In this document: piece by piece, positions 24,447 to 32,523 of the stretch
Layout: the number at the start of each line of letters is the position of its first letter
Numbering within the stretch: the first letter of the stretch is position 1
Notes under the pieces: generated by a model
Databases searched by the model: none
Seen by the model: only the letters and a program-made list of their open reading frames with translations
What the model was told of the DNA's origin: nothing
Position numbers and translations under genes: made by a program
Assembly (NCBI GenBank): GCA_963739615.1
Contig: CAVUBD010000015.1
Location: 186,001-250,000, forward strand
Length of the DNA: 64,000 bases
Source: Palsa-504 sp963739615
GTDB taxonomy: Bacteria > Actinomycetota > Actinomycetes > Streptosporangiales > Streptosporangiaceae
Direction: 5' to 3'

Positions 24447-26465
24447 GTGCGCTCAGGAACAGCAGTCGCCGCGCTCGTCATGGTGGCCGTGAGCACGCTC
24501 CTCGCGTCCGCGTGCTCAGGCCCGGCCGCCCCCCGTCCGGCCAGGCCGACATCCGCGCCCGAGCGCCCGGCCATCGCCACCGTGCTCCAGGTCAGGCCGG
24601 CGCCGTACCAGCTGCCTGCCGCGCTGTCACGCGAGGTCGCGCTGCCCGCCGCGAACGGCCTGCTGATCGCCGGCGGACTGACGCCGCAGGGGCCATCGAA
24701 CGACGCGGTGACCGGGCTCGACCCGGTCACAGGCGCCACCCGCGCCGCCGGCCGCCTGGCGGCCGCGACCCATGACGCCGCGGGCGCCGTCCTCGGCGGG
24801 CGGGCGTACGTGTTCGGCGGGGGAACCGCGGCCAGCGTGCCCACGATCCAGGCCATCACCCCGGGCTCGGCGGCGGCCGTCGTGGGACAGCTGCCTGCCG
24901 CCCGTTCGGACGTCGGCGCGGTCACGGTGATCCCGCAGAACAGCGGCGGATCGGTCGCCTACCTGATCGGCGGCTACGACGGAACCACGCTGAACCCGGA
25001 CGTCCTCGCCACCGCGGACGGCAGGCACTTCCGCGTGGCGGCGCGGCTGCCGGTGCCGGTGCGGTACGCGGGAGTGGCCGCGGCCGCGGGCCAGCTCTGG
25101 GTCTTCGGCGGCCAGACCGCCGCCGGCCAGACCGGCGCCATCCAGCGGATCAGCCCGGCGACCGGCGCGGCCACGGTGGCGGGGCACCTGCCGCAGCCCC
25201 TGCAGGGCGCGAGCGTCATCGTCTTGGCCGGGCAGGTTTACGTCGCGGGCGGCGCGACGGCGGGGCGGACCAGCGCCACGGTGTACCGGTTCGACCCGGC
25301 GACATCCACCGTGACCGTCGCGGGTGAGCTGCCGGTTCCGGTCGCTTACGCGGCCGCCGCCGTGACCAGGGAGGCGGCCGGCGAGGTCGGCTACCTGATC
25401 GGCGGCGAAGACGGCCAGCGCCTCGTCCCGGCGGTGACGACATTCCGGCTGGTTCCGGCCGGGGACGCGGTACCGGCCGCGGCCGCGGCCCCGTGGCTTG
25501 CCCCGGCGGCCGGCCCGGCCCGGCTCGCGCCGGGGTCGGACCCGTCCGTGCTGCCCGGCGACATCCTCATCGCCGACCACAGGAACAACCGCTTGCTGAT
25601 CATCGACCCGCAGGGCCGCGTCAGGTGGGAATTCCCGCGGCCCGGCGATCTCGCGCCTGGCCAGACGTTCCTGGTGCCTGACGACGCGTTCTTCTCACCC
25701 GATGGCCGGTCCATCGTCGTGACCCAGGAAGACGAGTATGTCATCAGCGTGATCTCGGTCGCCGCCAGCAAGATCGTCTACCGGTACGGCGTGCCTGGCC
25801 GCCCGGGCGCCGGACCCGACCACCTGTTCAACCCCGACGACGCCATGCTCACCCCGGGCGGTGTCATCGTGTCCGCCGACATCAAGAACTGCCGCGTCGT
25901 GCTGATCACGCCGCCCGCGCACACCCTGACCCGGGTCATCGGCCAGACGACACAGCAGTGCGAGCACGATCCGCCCCGGCGGTTCGGCAGCCCGAACGGC
26001 GCGTTCCCGCTGACCGACGGGCACTACCTGGTCACGGAGATCAACGGCGACTGGGCCAGCGAGCTGTCCTTGGCCGGGGCCGTGTCCTGGTCCGCGAACC
26101 CGCCGGGAACGCTGTACCCGTCCGACACCAACGAGGTCTACCCGGGGCGGTACCTGACCGCCGACTACTCCGACCCCGGCCAGATCGTCGAGTTCACCTC
26201 CGCCGGCCGCCTGCTGTGGCGGATGGGCGGATTCAACCAGCCCTCGCTGGCGATACCGCTGCCCAACGGTGACATCCTGCTCAACGATGACTTCAATCAC
26301 CGCGTCTGCGTCGTCGACCCGGCGACCAACCGGATCGTGTGGCAGTACGGTCACACCGGGGTCGCCGGAAGCGGGCCGGGGTACCTCGACGATCCCGACG
26401 GGGTGGACCTTGTCCCGCCCGACTCGCTGACGATCACGCACGCCTCGACGATGGGAGAGCCATGA
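24447..26465 (+). CDS. Lipoprotein with Kelch-like and NHL/PQQ-like beta-propeller repeats
   Basis: GTG 24447 follows GGAGGGAGG with 8-bp spacing; the 672-residue product begins with a lipoprotein signal (VAALVMVAVSTLLASAC). Residues about 60-340 contain Kelch-type repeats with the Gly-Gly pattern (AYVFGGGTA, YLIGGYDG, LWVFGGQTA, YVAGGATA, YLIGGEDG). Residues about 365-665 form a second propeller with DHRNNRLLIIDPQGRVRWEF, a further QYGHTG and FNHRVCVVDPATNRIVWQYG, like NHL or PQQ-type repeats. It is exported and membrane-anchored, probably a binding or scaffold protein. Its TGA overlaps the next gene's ATG, so the two are translated together. Confidence 0.8.
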   Translation: MRSGTAVAALVMVAVSTLLASACSGPAAPRPARPTSAPERPAIATVLQVRPAPYQLPAALSREVALPAANGLLIAGGLTPQGPSNDAVTGLDPVTGATRAAGRLAAATHDAAGAVLGGRAYVFGGGTAASVPTIQAITPGSAAAVVGQLPAARSDVGAVTVIPQNSGGSVAYLIGGYDGTTLNPDVLATADGRHFRVAARLPVPVRYAGVAAAAGQLWVFGGQTAAGQTGAIQRISPATGAATVAGHLPQPLQGASVIVLAGQVYVAGGATAGRTSATVYRFDPATSTVTVAGELPVPVAYAAAAVTREAAGEVGYLIGGEDGQRLVPAVTTFRLVPAGDAVPAAAAAPWLAPAAGPARLAPGSDPSVLPGDILIADHRNNRLLIIDPQGRVRWEFPRPGDLAPGQTFLVPDDAFFSPDGRSIVVTQEDEYVISVISVAASKIVYRYGVPGRPGAGPDHLFNPDDAMLTPGGVIVSADIKNCRVVLITPPAHTLTRVIGQTTQQCEHDPPRRFGSPNGAFPLTDGHYLVTEINGDWASELSLAGAVSWSANPPGTLYPSDTNEVYPGRYLTADYSDPGQIVEFTSAGRLLWRMGGFNQPSLAIPLPNGDILLNDDFNHRVCVVDPATNRIVWQYGHTGVAGSGPGYLDDPDGVDLVPPDSLTITHASTMGEP

Positions 26466-27244
26466 CCCGCCGTGGTATCAGACCGGCCAGTATCAGACCG
26501 GCCAGTATCAGACCGGCCAGTATCAGACCGGCCAGTATCAGACCGGCCAGTATCAGACCGGCCAGTATCAGACCGGCCAGTATCAGACCGGCCAGTATCA
26601 GACCGGCCAGTATCAGACCGGCCAGCTCCGGAACGGCCGGTTCCGGAATGGCCAGCTCCGGGACGCCGGCCCGGCTCCGGTCCTTCGACCCCGTCCGTCT
26701 CGCCGACCTGGAGTACCGGGCCTGGGTCGGGTACTACCTGCGCAAGTGGCCGCAGGTGCTGATGGCTTCCGTCGGGCTGGTCCGGGCCGGTTTCGGCTTG
26801 GACTGGTACCGGACCATGCACGGCGCCTGGCTGGTGCTGCGGGCCCAGCAGCTGTGGGCCCCGTTCCCTGATAACCAGCCCGACCAGGCCCGGGCCTGCA
26901 TGCGGCGGTTCTACGCGCTGGTCAGGCTGACCTACGGCGAGCCCGCCAACCCGGCGCGAGCCGCCGAGCTCGAGGTGGACTGGTGGCGGGCACACCGGGA
27001 GCGCCAGCACGCCCGGGGATCCGGCGGCGACGACCTGGTCGACTCGCTCACCCGCCTGTACAGCTACCTCTACGGTGAGCCCGAGGCCGAGCTCAGGCCC
27101 GCCGCCATGTACCGGGCCGAGGCCATGGACCTGTCCGATCAGTGGATCAGCCAGGGCTGCCTACCCGACAGCCCGCTGCTTCCGCTTGAGCACGCAGCCC
27201 TGGTCCGCGCCTACGCCGCCCTGCTCTCCGTCGTCCACCATTAG
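26462..27244 (+). CDS. Actinobacterial helical protein of unknown function with variable N-terminal repeat
   Basis: ATG 26462 overlaps the lipoprotein stop (ATGA). The 260-residue protein begins with ten copies of R-P-A-S-I (15-bp repeat) and degenerate continuations, then a folded domain of about 190 residues. That domain is rich in Trp and Tyr: LEYRAWVGYYLRKWPQVL, WYRTMHGAWLVLRAQQLWAP, NQPDQARACMRRFYALV, WWRAHRERQH, and LYSYLYGEPEAEL. I recognise the domain as a recurrent actinobacterial hypothetical but not its function. The repeat tract is basic and low-complexity. The stop codon lies within the first unit of a second repeat array. Confidence 0.75.
   Translation: MTRRGIRPASIRPASIRPASIRPASIRPASIRPASIRPASIRPASIRPASIRPASSGTAGSGMASSGTPARLRSFDPVRLADLEYRAWVGYYLRKWPQVLMASVGLVRAGFGLDWYRTMHGAWLVLRAQQLWAPFPDNQPDQARACMRRFYALVRLTYGEPANPARAAELEVDWWRAHRERQHARGSGGDDLVDSLTRLYSYLYGEPEAELRPAAMYRAEAMDLSDQWISQGCLPDSPLLPLEHAALVRAYAALLSVVHH
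26476..26625 (+). repeat. 15-bp tandem repeat, ten perfect copies
   Basis: TATCAGACCGGCCAG occurs ten times without a mismatch directly after the start codon region, adding (IRPAS)n. The following units (CTCCGGAACGGCCGG and similar) are worn copies, so the tract was once longer. Confidence 0.95.
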
Positions 27245-27308
27245 GGTCGTCCACCATTAGGGTCGTCCACCATTAGGGTCGTCCACCATTAGGGTCGTCC
27301 ACCGCTAG
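27231..27308 (+). repeat. 16-bp tandem repeat spanning a stop codon
   Basis: TCGTCCACCATTAGGG repeats four times perfectly plus a partial fifth copy. The first copy contains the TAG of the preceding gene, and each later copy carries another TAG in a rotating frame. The unit is not a multiple of three, and the tract is essentially non-coding. Confidence 0.9.
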
Positions 27309-27436
27309 TCGCCGACTTGCCCGGCTGCGAACCCTATCCAGACCGCGCTGACCGTCGCGCGGGTCGGCTAGCACCCGATGCGGTAGCCTGGGCGGGCCCT
27401 GACCTCAGAGCCGGGCGTTAGGGAGAGAAAACGCCT

Positions 27437-27883
27437 ATGGCCGCCACGCTTGTCCAGATCCTGCTCGCGCCGGATACCAGGCCCAAGGTGATCGCCGACT
27501 GTCAGCAGCTCATCCATCAGGAGATCGCGGGCAAGTCAGGGATATCCGGGATCGCGGTCAAGCTCGCGTACAAGACGGTGAGTGCCGTCGCGCCGGGCCA
27601 TGTCCACCACCTAGTGGAATCCATGCTGCCGCAGATGGTCGGCGAGCTTGAGCCGTACTGGGCGGAGTTCGAGGTCTCCGGCGGCTCCGAGTTCGGCGAT
27701 CACCTGGCCAAGCGCGGCGACGACGTGTCCAAGGCGCTGCTTTCGGTGACCGACGCGCGCGCGGCTGCCTCCGGTCGGCCCGCCGTCGCCAAGGCCTACG
27801 CCGCCATCCGCGGCAGCGCCAGCAGGCACGTCGCCGCCGCACTCCCGCAAGTCGGCGCCCTGGTGCAGAAGTACGCTGCCTGA
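27437..27883 (+). CDS. DUF6918-type small helical protein
   Basis: A 148-residue all-helical protein with AGGGAGAG upstream of ATG 27437. The pattern ILLAPDTRPKVIADCQQLIHQEI, then SGISGIAVKLAYKTVSAVAPG, MLPQMVGELEPYWAEFE and a final helix matches the actinobacterial DUF6918 family as I know it. Function is unknown; it looks cytoplasmic. It is a single gene, convergent with the esterase and separated from it by a hairpin. Confidence 0.65.
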   Translation: MAATLVQILLAPDTRPKVIADCQQLIHQEIAGKSGISGIAVKLAYKTVSAVAPGHVHHLVESMLPQMVGELEPYWAEFEVSGGSEFGDHLAKRGDDVSKALLSVTDARAAASGRPAVAKAYAAIRGSASRHVAAALPQVGALVQKYAA

Positions 27884-27892
27884 CCCGCCCCC

Positions 27893-27908
27893 GAGCCTGC
27901 CCAGGCTC
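27893..27908. terminator. Hairpin between convergent genes
   Basis: GAGCCTG-CC-CAGGCTC is a perfect 7-bp stem with a 2-base loop followed by CCTTCTT. It lies 10 bp past one gene's stop and 14 bp before the end of the convergent esterase gene. Possible bidirectional terminator. Confidence 0.5.
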
Positions 27909-27921
27909 CCTTCTTACGCAC

Positions 27922-29145
27922 TCAAAGTTCCGCAGACCCCGTAGGCAGGCGACCTGCGACCGAGAGGCGGGGGTGCTCTTCGAAGAACCGGATGAACTCG
28001 GCGCTGGCGTCTGGTCCGCGTGGGTCGGTGTAGGGCTCGTGCGGGATGCCGCCGGACCAGTGGTGTCCGCCCTGGTGGACAGTCCAGCATTCGGCCAGGG
28101 TCGCTCCGGTGGGGTCCTGGTAGCAGGTGCGGGTGTAGGCATGCCCGCCGGGGACCTGCCCGGCGCTGGTCACCGTGGCGGGCTGGGGGCCCGGCCGGCG
28201 GTCCGTGGTGGTCGCCGTGAGGGCATGCTCGATGAGGCCCGCGGCGTTGGCGGGGGCCACGGTCGCATCCCGGTCACCGTGGAAGACGATCAGAGGCAGC
28301 GGTTGCGCCGGGGGCCAGGCGGGGCGGGGCGCCCCCTGCCTCATCGCCGCGAAGGCAGAGGGCATGTCGCCGGCGGCGGCGTAGGCGAGCCCGGAGTGCA
28401 CGCCGGCGGCGGCGTACAGATCGGGGTAGACCGCGGCCATCACGGCGGCCATCGCGCCGCCGGCGGAGAACCCGGCCACGTACACCCGGTCGGCATCGAC
28501 CCGGTAGTCGTCCATGACCTGGCGGGTGATCCCGGCGATCAGTGACGGCTCGCCGTCGTTGCGGCGCTGGTGCCCGGGGGCGAACCAGTTCCAGTACCGG
28601 CCTGCATTCGCTGAGCGGGGCTGTTCGGGGTAGGCGACGAGGAACGTCTTACGCTCGGCGAGGTCGTTCATGCCGGTAGCGGCGGCGAAGGCGGCTGCAT
28701 CTTGGGTGCCGCCGTGCAGCATCACCACCAGTGGCACGGGCCCGCTGGTATAGCTGGCCGGGACGTAGAGCCGGTAGGCGCGGCTCCCGGCCGCGTTGGC
28801 GTAGGAGAAGGCGTCAAACCGGCCCGCCGGCCGGTTGGCGGCCGGCACCGCGGGCCGCTGGGCGAGGCCGGGACCCGCTCCGCCCCGGGCGGGGAAAGCG
28901 CGGCGACGGATCCAGCTGGCCGGGATCCGCCGCGGCTGGATCCCTCCGGGCGATGGGGACGGGGGATCGAGGGAGCGGACCGGCGTGCCCGTGGCCTGGT
29001 CCGCGGTGTAGGACGTATCCGGTACGTGCGGGGTCACTACCGGACGGGCCAGGGTTTGCTGGATCAGCGCGGTTGCCTCGACCAGGCGCCCCTCACGGGT
29101 CAGGCGGGTGGCCTCAGCCATCGCCGCCAGCTGGCGTGTATCCAT
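27922..29145 (-). CDS. PHB-depolymerase-family esterase
   Basis: A 407-residue alpha/beta hydrolase. After a variable, proline-rich N-terminal 110 residues, the catalytic domain starts RAYRLYVPASYTSGPVPLVV with the oxyanion motif MLHGGTQDAAAF. The nucleophile elbow is AGFSAGGAMAAVMA, the acid follows VFHGDRDATV, and the His is in HQGGHHWSGG. The LpqC/polyhydroxybutyrate-depolymerase family cleaves polyester or feruloyl-type esters. No signal peptide is present, so the enzyme may act inside the cell. A ribbon-helix-helix gene lies 103 bp upstream on the same strand; the pairing suggests common regulation. Confidence 0.85.
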   Translation of the reverse strand: MDTRQLAAMAEATRLTREGRLVEATALIQQTLARPVVTPHVPDTSYTADQATGTPVRSLDPPSPSPGGIQPRRIPASWIRRRAFPARGGAGPGLAQRPAVPAANRPAGRFDAFSYANAAGSRAYRLYVPASYTSGPVPLVVMLHGGTQDAAAFAAATGMNDLAERKTFLVAYPEQPRSANAGRYWNWFAPGHQRRNDGEPSLIAGITRQVMDDYRVDADRVYVAGFSAGGAMAAVMAAVYPDLYAAAGVHSGLAYAAAGDMPSAFAAMRQGAPRPAWPPAQPLPLIVFHGDRDATVAPANAAGLIEHALTATTTDRRPGPQPATVTSAGQVPGGHAYTRTCYQDPTGATLAECWTVHQGGHHWSGGIPHEPYTDPRGPDASAEFIRFFEEHPRLSVAGRLPTGSAEL

Positions 29146-29248
29146 GACGTATCCCTTCTCGGGGTTGTCTTTCGCGGGCCTGCTCGCGGGGCGGACCCGT
29201 TCGCTGGCGGGACCCGGCGCGCTGGGCAGCCGTCCTGATCGCGCGGGT

Positions 29249-29650
29249 TTAGGCGATGCGAGCCGCTAGGGCGGCCTTTACCGCGGTGGGAGCCCGGAAG
29301 GCGCCGAGTACTTCTACCGAGGCAATCGTGGCCAGGGCCAGCTGGGGGGAGACATCGGCGGCGATGGTCGCCAGCCCCAGCACCCGGATGTGGATCATCT
29401 GCCCCGTGTCGCGGATCTCCTCCAGATCGCGGCGGGTGTAATAGCAGTTGCCCAGAGTGAGGGTGCGCCGGGCTGCGGTCTGGTCGAGCACGTCGCCCCG
29501 GGTGGCGAGCTGGGTACGGATAGCCGTGCGGATGAAATCGGTGCGGTTGGTGTAGAAGCCCTCCTGGACCAGCAGATCGATCTGCCCGAGGTCCACCAGC
29601 CCCAGGTTGATAGTGATCTTCTCGGTTTTCTCGCCCTCACCCTGCGCCAT
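29249..29650 (-). CDS. Ribbon-helix-helix (CopG-like) DNA-binding protein
   Basis: ATG 29650 has GGAGAGG eight bases upstream; the product has 133 residues. KITINLGLVDLGQIDLLVQE is the beta strand and first helix, and YTNRTDFIRTAIRTQLA the second helix of a ribbon-helix-helix fold, which binds DNA as a dimer of strands. The C-terminal 70 residues (IRVLGLATIAADVSPQLALA) may sense a ligand or tetramerise. An 18-bp perfect palindrome sits directly upstream and implies autoregulation. It is probably the regulator of the downstream esterase gene. Confidence 0.8.
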   Translation of the reverse strand: MAQGEGEKTEKITINLGLVDLGQIDLLVQEGFYTNRTDFIRTAIRTQLATRGDVLDQTAARRTLTLGNCYYTRRDLEEIRDTGQMIHIRVLGLATIAADVSPQLALATIASVEVLGAFRAPTAVKAALAARIA

Positions 29651-29685
29651 CCATATACCCTCTCCACACCATCCATATGGATGGT
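29648..29685. promoter_or_regulatory. Palindrome and extra half-site, RHH operator candidate
   Basis: ACCATCCATATGGATGGT (29668-29685) is an 18-bp perfect palindrome. A further ATCCATAT half-site lies at 29649-29656, over the start codon of the ribbon-helix-helix gene. Repeated half-sites spaced by about two helical turns fit cooperative RHH binding and autorepression. Confidence 0.6.
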
Positions 29686-29843
29686 AACCCGGGAAGCGGC
29701 GGCGATGCAACGGCCGCGTAGCGGTTTTGCGTGATTTATCGTTTCGTCTACGCCTCGCGGCGCCGGGACGTAGCCGCCGCCACGGGACGCGGCTTGCCCG
29801 CCGTCATCGAAACACCCCGGCCCGTTCGGCCAAATGTTTATTA

Positions 29844-29858
29844 TGTTTATAGTAAACA
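29844..29858. promoter_or_regulatory. TGTTTA-TAG-TAAACA operator candidate
   Basis: A perfect 6-bp dyad with 3-bp spacer lies in an AT-rich stretch that also holds a direct repeat of TGTTTAT, 27 bp upstream of the truncated PPOX gene. The AT-richness against a 70% GC background marks it as a promoter/operator. The regulator is unknown. Confidence 0.5.
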
Positions 29859-29884
29859 GCGTGAACAATCGAGGGAGTTGCGCC

Positions 29885-30009
29885 ATGGCGTTCACCGAGG
29901 AAGAGGTCGCCTACCTCAAGTCGCAGCCGCTGGCCAGGATCGCCACCGTCGGCGCGGACGACCAGCCCGACGTCGCCCCGGTGGGTTTTGAGCGCTGTTC
30001 GGACAAGTC

Positions 30010-30013
<4 letters not shown>
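29885..30013 (+). pseudogene. PPOX-class (F420-dependent) oxidoreductase, N-terminal stump
   Basis: After GAGGGAG and ATG 29885 the frame reads MAFTEEEVAYLKSQPLARIA, then TVGADDQPDVAPVGFE, the standard start of F420-dependent PPOX-class flavin/deazaflavin-binding proteins. After Phe-Glu it turns into unrelated ERCSDKS and stops at 30013. About 100 residues of the split-barrel are missing. Its TGA overlaps the GTG of the LLM enzyme (GTGA), so the stump may serve only to bring ribosomes to the next gene. Confidence 0.75.
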
Positions 30014-31122
<1,109 letters not shown>

Positions 31123-31258
31123 ACCCGCCCGGCGATCAGTTGTATTTCGCCGGCACCGTCGCCCCATGGCTGACCAGAAGGGTCGACGGATGTATCAGGG
31201 ACGGTCCAAGCCCCTCTCTGAGGGTAAGCAGTTCAGCACTCAAGGGAGCGGAACCCAC

Positions 31259-32434
31259 ATGGCATCCACAGCAGGACCAAGCCCCAGCACGGCCGCCGCG
31301 ACGTTCGCCTCGTCTATCGGCGCTGCCAACCCGCTAGCGCTAGCCGAGCTCAAGCTCGGCAGGACCCTCGATCCGAGCGCCCCCGACTTCACCGAGGTGA
31401 TGTCGCAGGCCCTCGGTCTGCCGTTCGAGCATCTGTTCGACCCCAAGTTCAACTCGCCCGTCTTTGTCGGGATCAGCGAGGTGAAGGCGCCACCGGAGAT
31501 CCTCCGCCCGGTCCAGGTCGGGGTCGGCGCGAGCGCGGCCACGGCCGGTCCGGGACCAGTCAGCCCGGTGCTCGTCCCCGTTCAGCTGCAGAAGGTCGCG
31601 ATCACGATCCCGATCTGGTGGCGGATCATCTTCACCGACCTCAAATACGCCGTGACGGGCGAATTCATCGTCGACGTGCCGACCGCCACGGCCCCGGTCC
31701 AGGGCGCCCTCGGCGACTGCTGGCTGATCTCGGCGATGGCCTCGGTGGCCTGGTGCCATTCCGACGCCATCATGGAAAGGACGCTGAAGGACGGCAGCGG
31801 CGTGGTCGCCGCGGACGGCGCCAACTACGAATTCACCTTCTACGCCTCGCCCTCCTGGGCCGCGCCCAGGACGCTGTTGGTCAAGGACGACGTGCCTGTG
31901 ACGTCGACGGGCCAGTACATCTACGCCCGGTCGCACGTTCCTGGTGAGACCTGGCCGGCAAACCTCGAGAAGGCGTTCATCGGGATGCGCGGCGCGACGG
32001 GCTTCATCGAGCCGTCGAGCTCCAACTACGGCGAGCTGAACGGCGGCGACCCGGCCTGGGCGGTGGCCTCGCTCGTCGGCCGCCCGCCCTATTACCTGAG
32101 CCCGTCGGATCCGGGCGCCTGGTCGGCCATCAACGCCCGCTGCAGCAACGGGGTCGCCACCCAGCCCATGACGGCATGGACGTACGGCACCGGCTCCCCG
32201 ACCGTCAGCTACGACGGCAGCGGGATCGTCGCCAACCACGCCTACTCCATCCTCGGCACGCAGACCTCGGGCGGCCAGGACTACGTCGTCCTGCGCAACC
32301 CGTGGGGCTTCCACGAAGGCACCCTGAACACGCTGAGCGGCACCTGGCAGGGGCTCACGCTGCCGGGTAACGGCGTGTTCGCCCTCCGCGCCGACACGTT
32401 CGGCCAGTATTACGCCGGGTTCGGCGGAGCCTGA
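31259..32434 (+). CDS. Calpain-like (C2 family) cysteine peptidase
   Basis: ATG 31259 (AAGGGAG 10 bases upstream) is preferred over an upstream in-frame ATG with no ribosome site; this gives 391 residues. The papain-like domain has QGALGDCWLISAMASVAW with the catalytic Cys (about residue 154), VANHAYSILG with the His, and VVLRNPWG with the Asn, the complete calpain triad. Eukaryotic calpains need calcium; here no C2 or EF-hand domain is seen. The 140-residue N-terminus is unassigned and has no signal peptide. Bacterial calpain-like proteins are uncommon and their substrates unknown. It stands as a single gene with a strong hairpin behind it. Confidence 0.85.
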   Translation: MASTAGPSPSTAAATFASSIGAANPLALAELKLGRTLDPSAPDFTEVMSQALGLPFEHLFDPKFNSPVFVGISEVKAPPEILRPVQVGVGASAATAGPGPVSPVLVPVQLQKVAITIPIWWRIIFTDLKYAVTGEFIVDVPTATAPVQGALGDCWLISAMASVAWCHSDAIMERTLKDGSGVVAADGANYEFTFYASPSWAAPRTLLVKDDVPVTSTGQYIYARSHVPGETWPANLEKAFIGMRGATGFIEPSSSNYGELNGGDPAWAVASLVGRPPYYLSPSDPGAWSAINARCSNGVATQPMTAWTYGTGSPTVSYDGSGIVANHAYSILGTQTSGGQDYVVLRNPWGFHEGTLNTLSGTWQGLTLPGNGVFALRADTFGQYYAGFGGA

Positions 32435-32444
32435 CGCCCGGCGC

Positions 32445-32484
32445 GGCCGCCCCGGACGTCTTGGACCGGCGTCCCGGGGCGGCC
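32445..32484. terminator. Strong hairpin between convergent genes
   Basis: GGCCGCCCCGGACG and CGTCCCGGGGCGGCC pair with one bulge to give a stem of about 14 bp. It lies directly after the peptidase stop and before the end of the convergent oxidoreductase. Probable bidirectional terminator, though without a U-tract. Confidence 0.6.
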
Positions 32485-32523
32485 CGCCGCCGCGACGGCT
32501 GACCGGTAACGTCTCGGTGTGGA

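Noticed and set aside
26476..26625. CRISPR array
   Set aside because: The 15-bp units are directly adjacent, without spacers, and code in frame. No cas gene is present.
27231..27308. CRISPR or attachment-site array
   Set aside because: 16-bp units are directly joined with no spacers, and no integrase or tRNA is nearby.
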